Below are positions 42,517 through 51,400 of a DNA stretch of 64,000 nt, piece after piece. The stretch's first letter is position 1. Each line of letters starts with the position of its first letter. Source of the DNA: Myxococcota bacterium. GTDB lineage: Bacteria; Myxococcota_A; Bradymonadia; UBA7976; UBA1532. The stretch spans positions 36,129 through 100,128 of the forward strand of contig JAKLJY010000011.1 of NCBI GenBank assembly GCA_023150895.1, given 5' to 3'. The notes beneath the pieces were generated by a model that saw nothing but the letters and a program-made list of their open reading frames with translations, was not told the origin of the DNA and ran no database searches. A program made the translations under genes and the position numbers.

Positions 42517-44361
42517 ATGCCCGACCAGCACATTGCCGCCATGGTGGCCGACCGCGCGAATCGCAATCGCGCGGCCACGGCCTTCCGGGTCCGCCGGGGT
42601 GACCAGTACATCGACGTCCCCTGGAGCGAGGTCCTGCCCCGCATTCAACACATCGCGGCCGGCTTGTTGACGGCCGCCGATCTCACGGACGGCGCCCGGG
42701 TCAGCATCATCGGCAACACGTCGATGGACTGGGTGATCCTCGACTTCGCCGCGATGTCCGTCGGCCTGCAGACTGTCCCCGTCTACGCCAGCCTCCTCCC
42801 GGAGGAGGTCGGCTTCATGCACGCCGATCCCAAGGTCGAGCTCATCGTCGCCGAGAACGCCGGTCAGGTGGCCAAGGTCCGGGCGATGCGGGGCGGCTTC
42901 CGCTTCTTCGACATCGAGTACACCCCGGCGGACATGCCGCTGAAGGGCAAGATCATCGTGGTCGATCCGGCGGGTCTCGCGCCCGCCGACGACTGGGAGA
43001 GCCTCGCGGACGTCGAGGCGCGCGGCAGGGCGAGCCTCGAGAAGCTGCAAGGCGAGATGAAGCGCCGACTCGACAAGGTCAAGCGCTCGGACATCGCGAC
43101 CTTCACCTATACCTCGGGCACGACGGGGCCCCCCAAGGCCGTCATCCAGACGCACGACAACATGCTGTCGCTGCTCGAGAACATCGAGGAGATCGATCTG
43201 TTCGGCGACAAGGTGCGCGAGGGCGGTCTCTTCCTGTTCTTGCCCCTCGCCCACAGCTTCGGCCGCCTGATTGAGCTCGCCGGGCCGTTCTATCAGACGC
43301 CACTCGTCATCTCCTCGGTGCCGACGCTGGCGGCCGACCTCGGTCTGTCCCGCCCCGGTTTCTTCCCGGGCGCGCCGCGCGTCTTCGAGAAGATGAAGGG
43401 CAAGATCGAAAACGGCGTGGCCTCCTCGCCCCCGCTGCGCCAGAAGATCTTCCGCTGGGCCATCGGCGTCGGCAAGGAGACGGTCCCCTACGTGACCACG
43501 GGTCGACCGATTCCGGGCATGCTCGCGTTCAAACACCGCATCGCGGACAAGCTCGTTTTCTCCAAGGTCCGGGCCCGGCTCGGCTTCGACCGGGCGGCCG
43601 TTCTGCTCTCCGGCTCGGCGCCGCTGCGTTCCGACGTCCACGAGTTCTTCATGGCGTTGGGCTTGTTGCTGATCGAGGCGTACGGCCTGACGGAGACGTG
43701 CCCCGGACTCACGGCCAACCGCCCGGGCAAGATCAAGATCGGCAGCGTCGGCATCCCGTTCAAGGGCGTGACGATCCGCATCGCCGAGGACGGCGAGATC
43801 CTGGCGAAGGGACCCAACATCACTCAGGGCTATCTGAACCGCGCCGACGCCACCGGCGAAGCCTTCGACGACGAAGGCTGGTTCCACACCGGCGATCTCG
43901 GCTCGATGGACGCCGATGGTTTCGTCTTCATTACCGGCCGGAAGAAGGAGCTCTTCAAGACCTCCGGTGGCAAGTACATCGCGCCGGTCAAGATCGAAGC
44001 CCGTCTGAAGGCCGTGCCGTTCGTTCAGGAGGCCGTGCTCATCGGCGACGCCCGCAACTTCTGCGTTGCGCTCTTCTCCTGCGATCCCGAGACGCTCGGC
44101 GAGTGGGCTGCGCGCGAAGGCATCCCGGCCGATCCCGGGCACCCCAAGGTCCGCGAGACGCTTCAGGCCCACGTCACCGAGGTCAACAAGACGCTCGCGA
44201 GCTTCGAGACGGTGAAGTACTTCGACGTCCTGCCCGGGCCGTTGACGGTCGACGGCGGCGAGCTCACCGCCAGCCTCAAGGTCAAGCGCAAGACCGTGTC
44301 GAGCAAGTACGCGGACCGCATCGAAGCCCTCTATGCGAAGGCCAAGCCCGGCGACGGCTGA
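42517..44361 (+). CDS. Long-chain fatty acid CoA ligase (FadD15-like)
   Basis: AMP-forming synthetase of 614 residues that activates fatty acids to acyl-CoA. ATG 42517 sits 7 bp after GAGGAG, better than GTG 42511. Motifs: P-loop YTSGTTGPPKAVIQTHDN, FLPLAHSFGR, SGSAPLRSDVHEFF, the adenylate motif YGLTETCPGLTANRPG, DEGWFHTGDLGSMDADG and the hinge ITGRKKELFKTSGGKYIAP. The end SKYADRIEALY is typical of the long-chain clade. Converges on the next gene across 53 bp. Confidence 0.92.
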   Translation: MPDQHIAAMVADRANRNRAATAFRVRRGDQYIDVPWSEVLPRIQHIAAGLLTAADLTDGARVSIIGNTSMDWVILDFAAMSVGLQTVPVYASLLPEEVGFMHADPKVELIVAENAGQVAKVRAMRGGFRFFDIEYTPADMPLKGKIIVVDPAGLAPADDWESLADVEARGRASLEKLQGEMKRRLDKVKRSDIATFTYTSGTTGPPKAVIQTHDNMLSLLENIEEIDLFGDKVREGGLFLFLPLAHSFGRLIELAGPFYQTPLVISSVPTLAADLGLSRPGFFPGAPRVFEKMKGKIENGVASSPPLRQKIFRWAIGVGKETVPYVTTGRPIPGMLAFKHRIADKLVFSKVRARLGFDRAAVLLSGSAPLRSDVHEFFMALGLLLIEAYGLTETCPGLTANRPGKIKIGSVGIPFKGVTIRIAEDGEILAKGPNITQGYLNRADATGEAFDDEGWFHTGDLGSMDADGFVFITGRKKELFKTSGGKYIAPVKIEARLKAVPFVQEAVLIGDARNFCVALFSCDPETLGEWAAREGIPADPGHPKVRETLQAHVTEVNKTLASFETVKYFDVLPGPLTVDGGELTASLKVKRKTVSSKYADRIEALYAKAKPGDG

Positions 44362-44414
44362 GTCGCCCCCGCGCCGCGGCCTCCCGGCCTACCGCCGCCG
44401 GGGCGGCCCGGTGC

Positions 44415-44912
44415 TCAGTCCGCCTTGACGGCGAAGTCGGCCTCGGCGAGCACGACGCCGCGGAACCCCGAGGTAATGACGAGCTTGTAGCGTCGCTCGG
44501 CCTCGATGGTCTCCTTGCGCATCTCGAAGTAGCTCGCCAGGACGCGGCCCCCCTTGGTGCCGGGGTAGATGGGGAAGTTCTCCCGCATCTCGAGGCGCTC
44601 GGTCACGTCGTAGAGTGTGCCCTGCAGCTGCGTGACGTTGACGGGCTGGGCGAAGAACGCCATGAACTCGACGGGGATCTTGTCGCGCCCGCCGTATTTG
44701 AAGCCCTTGGTGTCCGCCTTCTTCATGTGAGCGATGAAACTCGCGTCGCTCCGGAAACTGGCCGGGAAGGGGCGCTCGCTCAGGATGATTCGGCCCTTGA
44801 GCGCGTCCTCGGGCTTCTTGCCCGGGGCGGCGACGGCGGCCTGCGGCACGGCGGCCGTGAACGCGAGACCACTGAGCAGAACACGACCGGCGAACGCGAG
44901 CCCACGCAGCAT
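44415..44912 (-). CDS. Secreted hypothetical protein
   Basis: Protein of 165 residues with signal peptide (GRVLLSGLAFTAAVPQAAVA). The mature protein has FPASFRSDASFIAHMKKADT, EFMAFFAQPVNVTQLQGTLY and a strand-rich C-terminus (YKLVITSGFRGVVLAEADF). I do not recognise a family; the pattern suggests a small periplasmic beta protein. GGGGAGA lies 5 bp before ATG 44912. It is divergent from the sulfatase-like gene across 206 bp, with TTGCAC near 45018 as a possible -35 box on the minus strand. Confidence 0.65.
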   Translation of the reverse strand: MLRGLAFAGRVLLSGLAFTAAVPQAAVAAPGKKPEDALKGRIILSERPFPASFRSDASFIAHMKKADTKGFKYGGRDKIPVEFMAFFAQPVNVTQLQGTLYDVTERLEMRENFPIYPGTKGGRVLASYFEMRKETIEAERRYKLVITSGFRGVVLAEADFAVKAD

Positions 44913-45118
44913 GAAGTCTCCCCGACTGTTGTGACGCCCGGTCGGCCTCGAACACGTCGAAGGGCCGACGTGGCTGGACCGGGCACCCATCCAGGGACGG
45001 CAGCCTAGCAGACCCCGAGACGGTGCAAAAGAGGCCCCGTGCAGGGCGGCTTCGGTGTTGCGCCGGCTGCGACGAGAGGTGCTGTCGGCGCCGTCGCGTC
45101 ATGTTACCTACGGCCCCG

Positions 45119-47380
45119 ATGCGCCCCACACTTCACGTCTTCGCCTTCGCGCTCTGCGGTCTGATCGGCGGCCTCGTGGCCGGCGGATACGACGCGTTCG
45201 CGGCGACGACGGACGCCGGCGGAGGCGGGGCGTTCTTGCGGCTCCTGTCCGGCGCCGCCGGGGCGCATGCCCTGCTGGGGCTGGTCGTGGGCAGCATCTG
45301 CGGTCTGCTGGCGCCCGGTTTGCCCGAGACGCTGTCGGTCGTCGGGTTACTGACGACGGTGCGTCGACGCTTCTGGCCGGGCGCCGATGGTCCTTTGCAG
45401 GAGCGGGCGTTCACCGTGGCGACGGTCGTGACGGTTTTCGGCCTCTTCGTCGTCTCGTTCACGGCGTTGACCCGGTTCGCGGAGGTGGCCCTCTCCCGCA
45501 TCCAGTCCGCGACCCTGCTCGCCCTGCTGGTCACGGTGGCGACCCTCCTGGCGGCGACGGGCGGCATCGCCGTGGCCGCGCCGCTGCGTGCGGTCATGGG
45601 ACGCGCCATCGAGCGCTTCGTGCGGCGCTTCCCGAGGCTGTCGCCCGTGTTCCACCCCTTGACGGCGCTGGCGGTGGTGGGCCTGTCGGGGGCGCTGAGG
45701 TTCTTCGCCTGGCGCAGTCGAGAGGCGGAGACCTGGGACGCGCTCGACCTGCGTGCCCCGGCGGCCCTGGCGCTGCTCGCTGCCGCGATGTTCGGTCTGG
45801 GCGCCTGGCTGTCGAGGCGGGCGCCCGATGTCCGTCGCGTCCACGTGTTCGGCGTGCTCCTCGCGGGTCCGGCCCTTGCGTCGGCGGCGCTGGCGTGGGG
45901 GCTCGGGACGGAGCACTCCCTCAACGCGCTCGGGACGGCGACGGGCTCGACGCGGCTCATCCTGAAGGCCGTGCGCGCGCCCTTCGACCGCGACGGCGAC
46001 GGGTTTGCGGCCATCCTCGGCGGCGGTGATTGCGACGACACGGAAGCGGGCATCCGGCCGGGCGCGGTCGAGGTGCCCGGCAACGGCCGCGACGAGGACT
46101 GCGACGGTGTGGATGCGCCCCCCCGGCCGGCTGGCACACCCGGCGGAAAACGCGCGCCTGCGGAGTCCGATGGGCCCCCCGTGGGCGGTGAGCGGTTCAA
46201 CCTGGTACTGATCACGGTGGATTCCCTCCGGGTCGACCACTTGAAATATGCCGGTTACACCCGAGAGACCTCACCGGCCATCGATGCGCTGGCCGCCGAG
46301 TCGGTCGTGTTCACCCGGGCCTACAGCACGTCGTCGAAGACGCCGACGGCGATGCCTTCGCTGCTGACGGGTCGATACCCGGGCGAACTCTTGCGCGATG
46401 GCGAACATTTCACGACCTATGGAGCCGAAAACGTCTTTCTTGCCGAGATCCTGCATGAAAAGGGCTATGCGACCTCGGCGTACCCGAGTCACTGGTACTT
46501 CCTGGCTCGGTACGGACTCGGACAGGGATTCGAGACCTGGCAACCCTACATGGTCAGCGAAAGAAAGATGGAGAAGGTTCCCACGGCCGAGCCAGTTGTG
46601 GTGGCGGTCCTGAAACATCTGGAGAACGTGCTCACGCCAAACTCGGAGCGACCGTTCTTTCTGTGGGTTCACTTGCTGGATCCGCACAAGAACTACATCG
46701 ACCACGAAGGCGTACCCACTTTCGGTGACGCGGCAGAGCCCATCGATCGCTACGACCACGAAATCAGATACGTCGATACCTGGATAGGCCAGCTGCTCGA
46801 TACCCTCCGCAAACGAGCGGACTGGAACAGGACATCGGTCGTGCTGACTTCCGACCATGGGGAAGCCTTTGGAGAACACGGGTACAAGTATCATGGCTTC
46901 GGCCTCCACGAGCACCAACTCCGGGTGCCACTGATCGTTCGAATTCCAGAAGTATTCCACCGTGCCATTGATGTGCCGGTCAGCCTGGTGGACGTGGTTC
47001 CGACGGTGCTGGAATTGTTGCGGATCACCCCGGACGCCGCCGTCGGCCTGCGCGGCCGCAGTCTGGTGCCGGCGCTGCGCGGGTCCGAGCTGACGGCGGT
47101 GCCGGTCTACGCCGAGACGCCCCGTGGACCCTACAACCCGGAGCGCGCGGCTTACCTGGAAGCCCCGTGGAAGCTCCTTTGGGACGCCGAGGGGGACCTC
47201 TACCAGCTCTTCGACCTCGCCGACGATCCGGCGGAAAAGCGGGACCGCTACCGTTCCGATCCGGAGCCGGCGTTGCGGATGCGTGCGGCGCTCGAGCGTT
47301 TTCGGGCCGAGCACCTGAGCCTGCGCGGGCCGGTGGCGGACGCCCCGCTGAGCGGCCCGCCGACGCCCCATGAGCCGTGA
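45119..47380 (+). CDS. Membrane-anchored sulfatase-like protein with MopE motif
   Basis: Protein of 753 residues. About seven N-terminal membrane helices occupy residues 1-290, followed by one MopE-type motif (DRDGDGF, GGGDCDD, GRDEDCDG, residues about 295-325). The alkaline-phosphatase-superfamily domain follows with LITVDSLRVDHLKYAG and LTSDHGEAFGEHGYKYHG metal sites. The nucleophile region SSKTPTAMPSLLTGRYP has Thr and lacks the Cys/Ser-x-Pro-x-Arg formylglycine signature, so a phosphotransferase-like or hydrolase role without formylglycine is likely. ATG 45101 is an alternative start. Base composition drops sharply between about 46200 and 47030. Confidence 0.8.
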   Translation: MRPTLHVFAFALCGLIGGLVAGGYDAFAATTDAGGGGAFLRLLSGAAGAHALLGLVVGSICGLLAPGLPETLSVVGLLTTVRRRFWPGADGPLQERAFTVATVVTVFGLFVVSFTALTRFAEVALSRIQSATLLALLVTVATLLAATGGIAVAAPLRAVMGRAIERFVRRFPRLSPVFHPLTALAVVGLSGALRFFAWRSREAETWDALDLRAPAALALLAAAMFGLGAWLSRRAPDVRRVHVFGVLLAGPALASAALAWGLGTEHSLNALGTATGSTRLILKAVRAPFDRDGDGFAAILGGGDCDDTEAGIRPGAVEVPGNGRDEDCDGVDAPPRPAGTPGGKRAPAESDGPPVGGERFNLVLITVDSLRVDHLKYAGYTRETSPAIDALAAESVVFTRAYSTSSKTPTAMPSLLTGRYPGELLRDGEHFTTYGAENVFLAEILHEKGYATSAYPSHWYFLARYGLGQGFETWQPYMVSERKMEKVPTAEPVVVAVLKHLENVLTPNSERPFFLWVHLLDPHKNYIDHEGVPTFGDAAEPIDRYDHEIRYVDTWIGQLLDTLRKRADWNRTSVVLTSDHGEAFGEHGYKYHGFGLHEHQLRVPLIVRIPEVFHRAIDVPVSLVDVVPTVLELLRITPDAAVGLRGRSLVPALRGSELTAVPVYAETPRGPYNPERAAYLEAPWKLLWDAEGDLYQLFDLADDPAEKRDRYRSDPEPALRMRAALERFRAEHLSLRGPVADAPLSGPPTPHEP

Positions 47381-48350
47381 GCCCGGGCGGCTCCGCGGGG
47401 CGATCGCGACGCTCTTCGGCGCGCTGACCCTCGGACTGCTGGCGGCCAGCCTCCTCGGCCTCGGCGCTCGCCTCCACTGGATCTGCGAGCTGTTCGCGCA
47501 CTTCGCCGTGCAGGGCGCCGTCGCCGCCGGCGGGCTGGTCATCGCCTGGCTCGCATTTCGTCGGCCGGGCCGGGCGCTGGCCTGCGCGCTGGCCGCCGGG
47601 CCGCACCTTTCTGCCCTCGCACCCGAGGTCGCCTTCGCCCCGGAGCCGGTACCCGACGGTCTGCCGCGCGTGCGTGTCGTGTCGGCCAACCTCCTGACCA
47701 CGAACACCGAGCACGCCGCCTTTCTCTCCTGGATTCGCGCGGAGCGCCCCGACGTCGTGCTCGCGCTGGAGGTCGGACGCGACTGGGCGGAGGCGCTCGA
47801 GACCCTCGCGGATCTCTACCCGCTGCGCCGCTTCGCCCCGCGGGAGGACAACTTCGGGGTCGGGGCGCTCGCCCTGAATCCCCATGCGACCGTCGAGTTC
47901 ATCGACTGCGGACCGTCGGACGTGCCGTCGCTTCGGGTTCGGCAGCCCGTCGAAGGGACCGTCGTGACCATGGTCGCGACGCACCCCATCCCGCCCATCG
48001 GTGCGGCCCGGGCGTTCGAGCGCGACGCACAGATCGTCGCCTGCGCGGCCACGCTGCTTCGCGCCCCCCCGCCGCGCATCCTGGCCGGGGACCTGAACGC
48101 GACGCCCTGGTCGCCCGTTCTGGTCGACCTCCGCCGCGGGACGGGCCTGCGCGACAGCCGGGCGGGCTTCGGGTTGCAGACCTCGTGGCCCAACGGCCTC
48201 GGTGTGGCGGATGTCCTGTTCGCCATCCCCATCGATCACCTGCTCCACGACGACGCAGTGGCCGTCGTCGACCGTCGGCTCGGACCCGACGTCGGCTCGG
48301 ATCATCGCCCCGTCGTCGCCGATTTCGCGGTCCTCGCGTTCTCGCCGTAG
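47370..48350 (+). CDS. Endonuclease/exonuclease/phosphatase-family membrane protein
   Basis: Protein of 326 residues overlapping the sulfatase gene by 11 bp. Two N-terminal helices (ATLFGALTLGLLAASLLGLG, FAVQGAVAAGGLVIAWLAF) anchor an EEP-fold domain. Visible catalytic elements: VVSANLLTTNTEHAAFL, DVVLALEVGRDWAEAL, RILAGDLNATPWSPVL with the conserved GDxN, and GSDHRPVVADFAV with the catalytic SDH. Such small membrane EEP proteins occur widely; substrate unknown. Confidence 0.85.
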   Translation: MSREPGRLRGAIATLFGALTLGLLAASLLGLGARLHWICELFAHFAVQGAVAAGGLVIAWLAFRRPGRALACALAAGPHLSALAPEVAFAPEPVPDGLPRVRVVSANLLTTNTEHAAFLSWIRAERPDVVLALEVGRDWAEALETLADLYPLRRFAPREDNFGVGALALNPHATVEFIDCGPSDVPSLRVRQPVEGTVVTMVATHPIPPIGAARAFERDAQIVACAATLLRAPPPRILAGDLNATPWSPVLVDLRRGTGLRDSRAGFGLQTSWPNGLGVADVLFAIPIDHLLHDDAVAVVDRRLGPDVGSDHRPVVADFAVLAFSP

Positions 48351-48474
48351 ACTGCAGCGAAACCCGCGTTTCGGGCGGCCGTCCGAGACGCTCTCGCTTC
48401 GCCGGAGAGCATCCGGCTTCGCTCGCGAGGGCCACCGATACGGCGGCTCGGCGGGCCGTGGGGTCTCTGTCGCG

Positions 48475-49929
48475 ATGGAATATTTCCGCCTTCGCCCGGC
48501 CGAGCTCGAGCCCGAGATCGTCGACGCCCGGCCGGTCAACCGCACCGGTGACCTGGTCTTCGTCCTCCTGCACGACATGGCCGTCACCCGCGCGCTGGCG
48601 CTCGGCGAACTGCCCGTGCGGCGCCGCATGGAGGAGCTCGGCGTGCGCATGGAGGACTGCGACACGTTGGGGGGCAACCTCGCCACCATCGCCGGGCAGG
48701 GCGCGCAGACGGCCGAAGACCGCGAGATTCTTTGTTTCTACTTCGCGCTCGGACTCAAGGGGCGCCTGCAGAAGGCACGCGGACCCCTTCGCCAGCGGAC
48801 GTTGATGCAGCTCCGTGAAACGCTGGACTTTCTCTCGGGGGTCTTTGGGACCCGGGTGCTCGCCAACGTCGAGATCCTGGGGGCGGACGAGCGGCAGATG
48901 CTCTGGGACCTCCTCGGCGGTACCGTGCTCGCCCTGGCCCGGGAGCAGACCGTGCCCGGGGTAGACCTCGCCGGCGGGCTGATGCGCTGGGTCTCCTTGT
49001 TCGCGCTGGCGCCGCGCAACGATCGCCTCCTCGTCGCGCGCACGTTGCTCGGTGGCGGGCTGACCGGTGCCGGACGACTGACGCTGGTCGGTTTGCTCGA
49101 TCCCGTCGCGGACGCGGACCTGCTCGCCCGCGCGGTGCTGCCGCCCCGTGGCACCGACGGACCGGTGGACGAGCTCGCGCTCCTCGAGGGGCCCGAACCG
49201 GAGATCGATCCCGAGTTCTGGGAGACGCCCGACGGCGGCGACGCGGACTCGGCGGACTCCGTCGACTCGCCGTCGGGAAAGGCGACGCTGGACCCGGGCC
49301 AGCTCCCGGCCCCCGCCGCGATGCCCGCCGCGGCAGACGCCACCGCCGAGGCTTTCGAAGTGAGCGGGCGTGCGGTGCCGGTTCGGTCCTCGGGACGGCG
49401 CCTGCTGGCACGGCTGACGGGGTGGGCCCTCGCCGAACGCGGCGTGCAGGCGCTCGGCGCCGTCTTCCTCGGCATTCGAAGGGAGGGACATCTGCGCCTG
49501 ACCCGCAAGGGGCTCGTCTACGACGAGACGCTCTGGATGCTGGGCCGGGCGGCTCGCCGGAGAACCGTCGCCATTCCCATGGAGTCGATGGCGGCCCGCC
49601 TCGATCGCCGCCACAACGTCGGGACGCTGCTCCTCGGCCTGGCGGCTGCGGCCGGGACGGCGTTCGTCGGGACGCTCTGGATGCTCGACGGGTTCCGCTC
49701 CGGGTACTGGCCGTTCTTCCTCCTCGCGTCCGGCCTCGTCTGTGCCGGCCTCGTGGTGGACCTGCTTCTCTTCCGGCTCACGGGCCGGCTGCGGGGCCAA
49801 TCGCAGCTCGTTCTCGATGGCGGCGAGGGGACGCGCATCCGCCTCGACGGGGTGCGGCGGGCCGAGGCCGAGGCGCTGCTGACCGCGTTGGCCGGGCCGT
49901 CCCGATTCGCGGGCCAAGACGGGGCGTGA
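48475..49929 (+). CDS. Hypothetical protein with C-terminal helical hairpin
   Basis: Protein of 484 residues from ATG 48475. An N-terminal helical domain (LVFVLLHDMAVTRALALGEL, FYFALGLKGRLQKARGPLR, RETLDFLSGVFGTRVLANV) is followed by an Asp/Pro-rich linker. A C-terminal PH-like region has two adjacent membrane helices (LLLGLAAAAGTAFVGTLWML, FFLLASGLVCAGLVVDLLLF). No family recognised. The 124-bp gap before it contains a short hairpin CGAAACCCGCGTTTCG at 48358-48373 that could be a terminator without a U-tract. Confidence 0.6.
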   Translation: MEYFRLRPAELEPEIVDARPVNRTGDLVFVLLHDMAVTRALALGELPVRRRMEELGVRMEDCDTLGGNLATIAGQGAQTAEDREILCFYFALGLKGRLQKARGPLRQRTLMQLRETLDFLSGVFGTRVLANVEILGADERQMLWDLLGGTVLALAREQTVPGVDLAGGLMRWVSLFALAPRNDRLLVARTLLGGGLTGAGRLTLVGLLDPVADADLLARAVLPPRGTDGPVDELALLEGPEPEIDPEFWETPDGGDADSADSVDSPSGKATLDPGQLPAPAAMPAAADATAEAFEVSGRAVPVRSSGRRLLARLTGWALAERGVQALGAVFLGIRREGHLRLTRKGLVYDETLWMLGRAARRRTVAIPMESMAARLDRRHNVGTLLLGLAAAAGTAFVGTLWMLDGFRSGYWPFFLLASGLVCAGLVVDLLLFRLTGRLRGQSQLVLDGGEGTRIRLDGVRRAEAEALLTALAGPSRFAGQDGA

Positions 49930-49987
49930 GAGCGCCCCCCGACGGCCCTTTCCGCGTGACCCCCGAGTCGGGCACACTCCACGCCCG

Positions 49988-51400
49988 ATGTCGCGATCCG
50001 CAGTCCTGCACACCTCCGTTTGCCTCTTGACCCTGGCGCTCGTCGCGCCGGCACGCGCTCAGGACGACACCCGGGATGTGGCGCCCCCGGCGAACGAGGT
50101 CTCTCCGGACGCCCCGACGCTGACCGAAGAGGGCGAGGAGATCATCGAACGAACGCCGTCGAACGCGCCCGGTGCGGGGCTCGGCGTCGAGGGCATTCCG
50201 GAGCGCACCGGAGACGATCGCCGCTTCGTCGGCCGCATCCGCACGGAGTTCGCCGAGGTCATGGCCGGACCCGGGGCCGCATACATCGGTCGCGGGCGCG
50301 TGTACCAGAACGATCGCGTCCAGATTCTCCGCCGCAACGACGCGGGCGACTGGCTGGAGGTGGAGATCAACGGCCTGCGCGGCTGGGTCCGGGCTCGCTA
50401 CCTGGAGATTCAACGCGGCGCCGAAGTGCGGGGCGCCGGGGGCGCGCTCGACGCCGGCCGAGACCGCCGCCGGACGAACTACGGCTACGATGATCGGGGT
50501 CGTCGCCTGCGCCCCGACGGCACGCCGTTCGGCTCGGGCGAGGGGACCGACGGGGTGCCAGGCACTTCGTCCGACGAGGTGCCCGACGAGGTGCCAGGCA
50601 CTTCGTCCGACGAGGTCCCCGCCGAGGTGCCAGGCACTTCGTCCAGACTGCGCCTCGCGCCCTATGCGGCGTTGGGTCTCGGTCAGGTTCGCCGCGCGTT
50701 CGACAGCGACATCGCCAAACCTTCGCCCTTGGCACACCAGACGGCGCAGCCTTCGGGCATGTCGGTGGTGTTGGGTCTCGATTGGGACCCGCTGAAGTAT
50801 CTGCGATTGGGCGCCCGCTTCGACGGGTCGTTCTTCGGCTCGACGGACATCCCGAGGAACCCGGCGCTGGGGTTCGAACGGCCGGTGACGCTCGCCATCT
50901 CCGGTTGGCGCGCCGGGCTCGACGCCCTGGGGCGTTACCCCGTCGGTCAGGCGTGGATCGGGGCCTACGGGGGTCTGCGCCTGTTCCGACAGAACTTCCA
51001 GGAGACGGCGGGATACCCGCTGTTCCTGACGAGCACGCTGTGGTCGGCTGCGCTCGGCGGGGCCGCCGGGGTCACATTCGGACCCGGCCTCGAACTCACC
51101 GGTCGGGGCGGCTATTGCGTGCCGTTGTCGATCTCGCAGTCGCCCGCCGACTCCGGAGACCTGGAGAGCGGGGGGGGCTACGAGCTCGGCCTCGGCGTGG
51201 GATGGCGCCTCAGCCGACGGTTCACCGCGCTGATGGACGTTTACTTCGCCCGGCATCGTCTCGAGTTCGCCGGCGCGTCGTCACAGAAGCAGGCCTTCGA
51301 CGACGAAGAGACTGCGGGAAAGGACCCGGTAGGTTATGAACACGCACGTGAGACGGACACTCTGCAGGGCGCAGGCCTCGGCATTCGGGTGGCGCTCTAG
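49988..51400 (+). CDS. SH3-domain and beta-barrel protein
   Basis: Exported protein of 470 residues (signal LTLALVAPARAQ). Residues about 85-145 are a bacterial SH3 domain (VGRIRTEFAEVMAGPGAAYI, VQILRRNDAGDWLEVEINGL, RGWVRARYLEI). A linker containing three EVPGTSS units leads to a probable eight-strand outer-membrane barrel (LAPYAALGLGQVRRAFDSD, LGVGWRLSRRFTALMDVYFA, ending GLGIRVAL). The design suggests a peptidoglycan-associated outer-membrane protein. A CACACT box 9 bp before the start may reflect a leaderless message. Overlaps the next gene. Confidence 0.8.
   Translation: MSRSAVLHTSVCLLTLALVAPARAQDDTRDVAPPANEVSPDAPTLTEEGEEIIERTPSNAPGAGLGVEGIPERTGDDRRFVGRIRTEFAEVMAGPGAAYIGRGRVYQNDRVQILRRNDAGDWLEVEINGLRGWVRARYLEIQRGAEVRGAGGALDAGRDRRRTNYGYDDRGRRLRPDGTPFGSGEGTDGVPGTSSDEVPDEVPGTSSDEVPAEVPGTSSRLRLAPYAALGLGQVRRAFDSDIAKPSPLAHQTAQPSGMSVVLGLDWDPLKYLRLGARFDGSFFGSTDIPRNPALGFERPVTLAISGWRAGLDALGRYPVGQAWIGAYGGLRLFRQNFQETAGYPLFLTSTLWSAALGGAAGVTFGPGLELTGRGGYCVPLSISQSPADSGDLESGGGYELGLGVGWRLSRRFTALMDVYFARHRLEFAGASSQKQAFDDEETAGKDPVGYEHARETDTLQGAGLGIRVAL
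50551..50641 (-). repeat. Three dispersed-repeat units in the SH3-barrel linker
   Basis: Units at 50551-50569, 50587-50605 and 50623-50641, each 36 bp apart, in the orientation opposite to those in the PhoD gene but read as the same peptide EVPGTSS on the gene strand. Confidence 0.93.

Noticed and set aside
46066..46085. EVPGNG in the sulfatase-like protein
   Set aside because: The bases and the following DEDCDG fit the MopE-type metal-binding motif, not the dispersed repeat.
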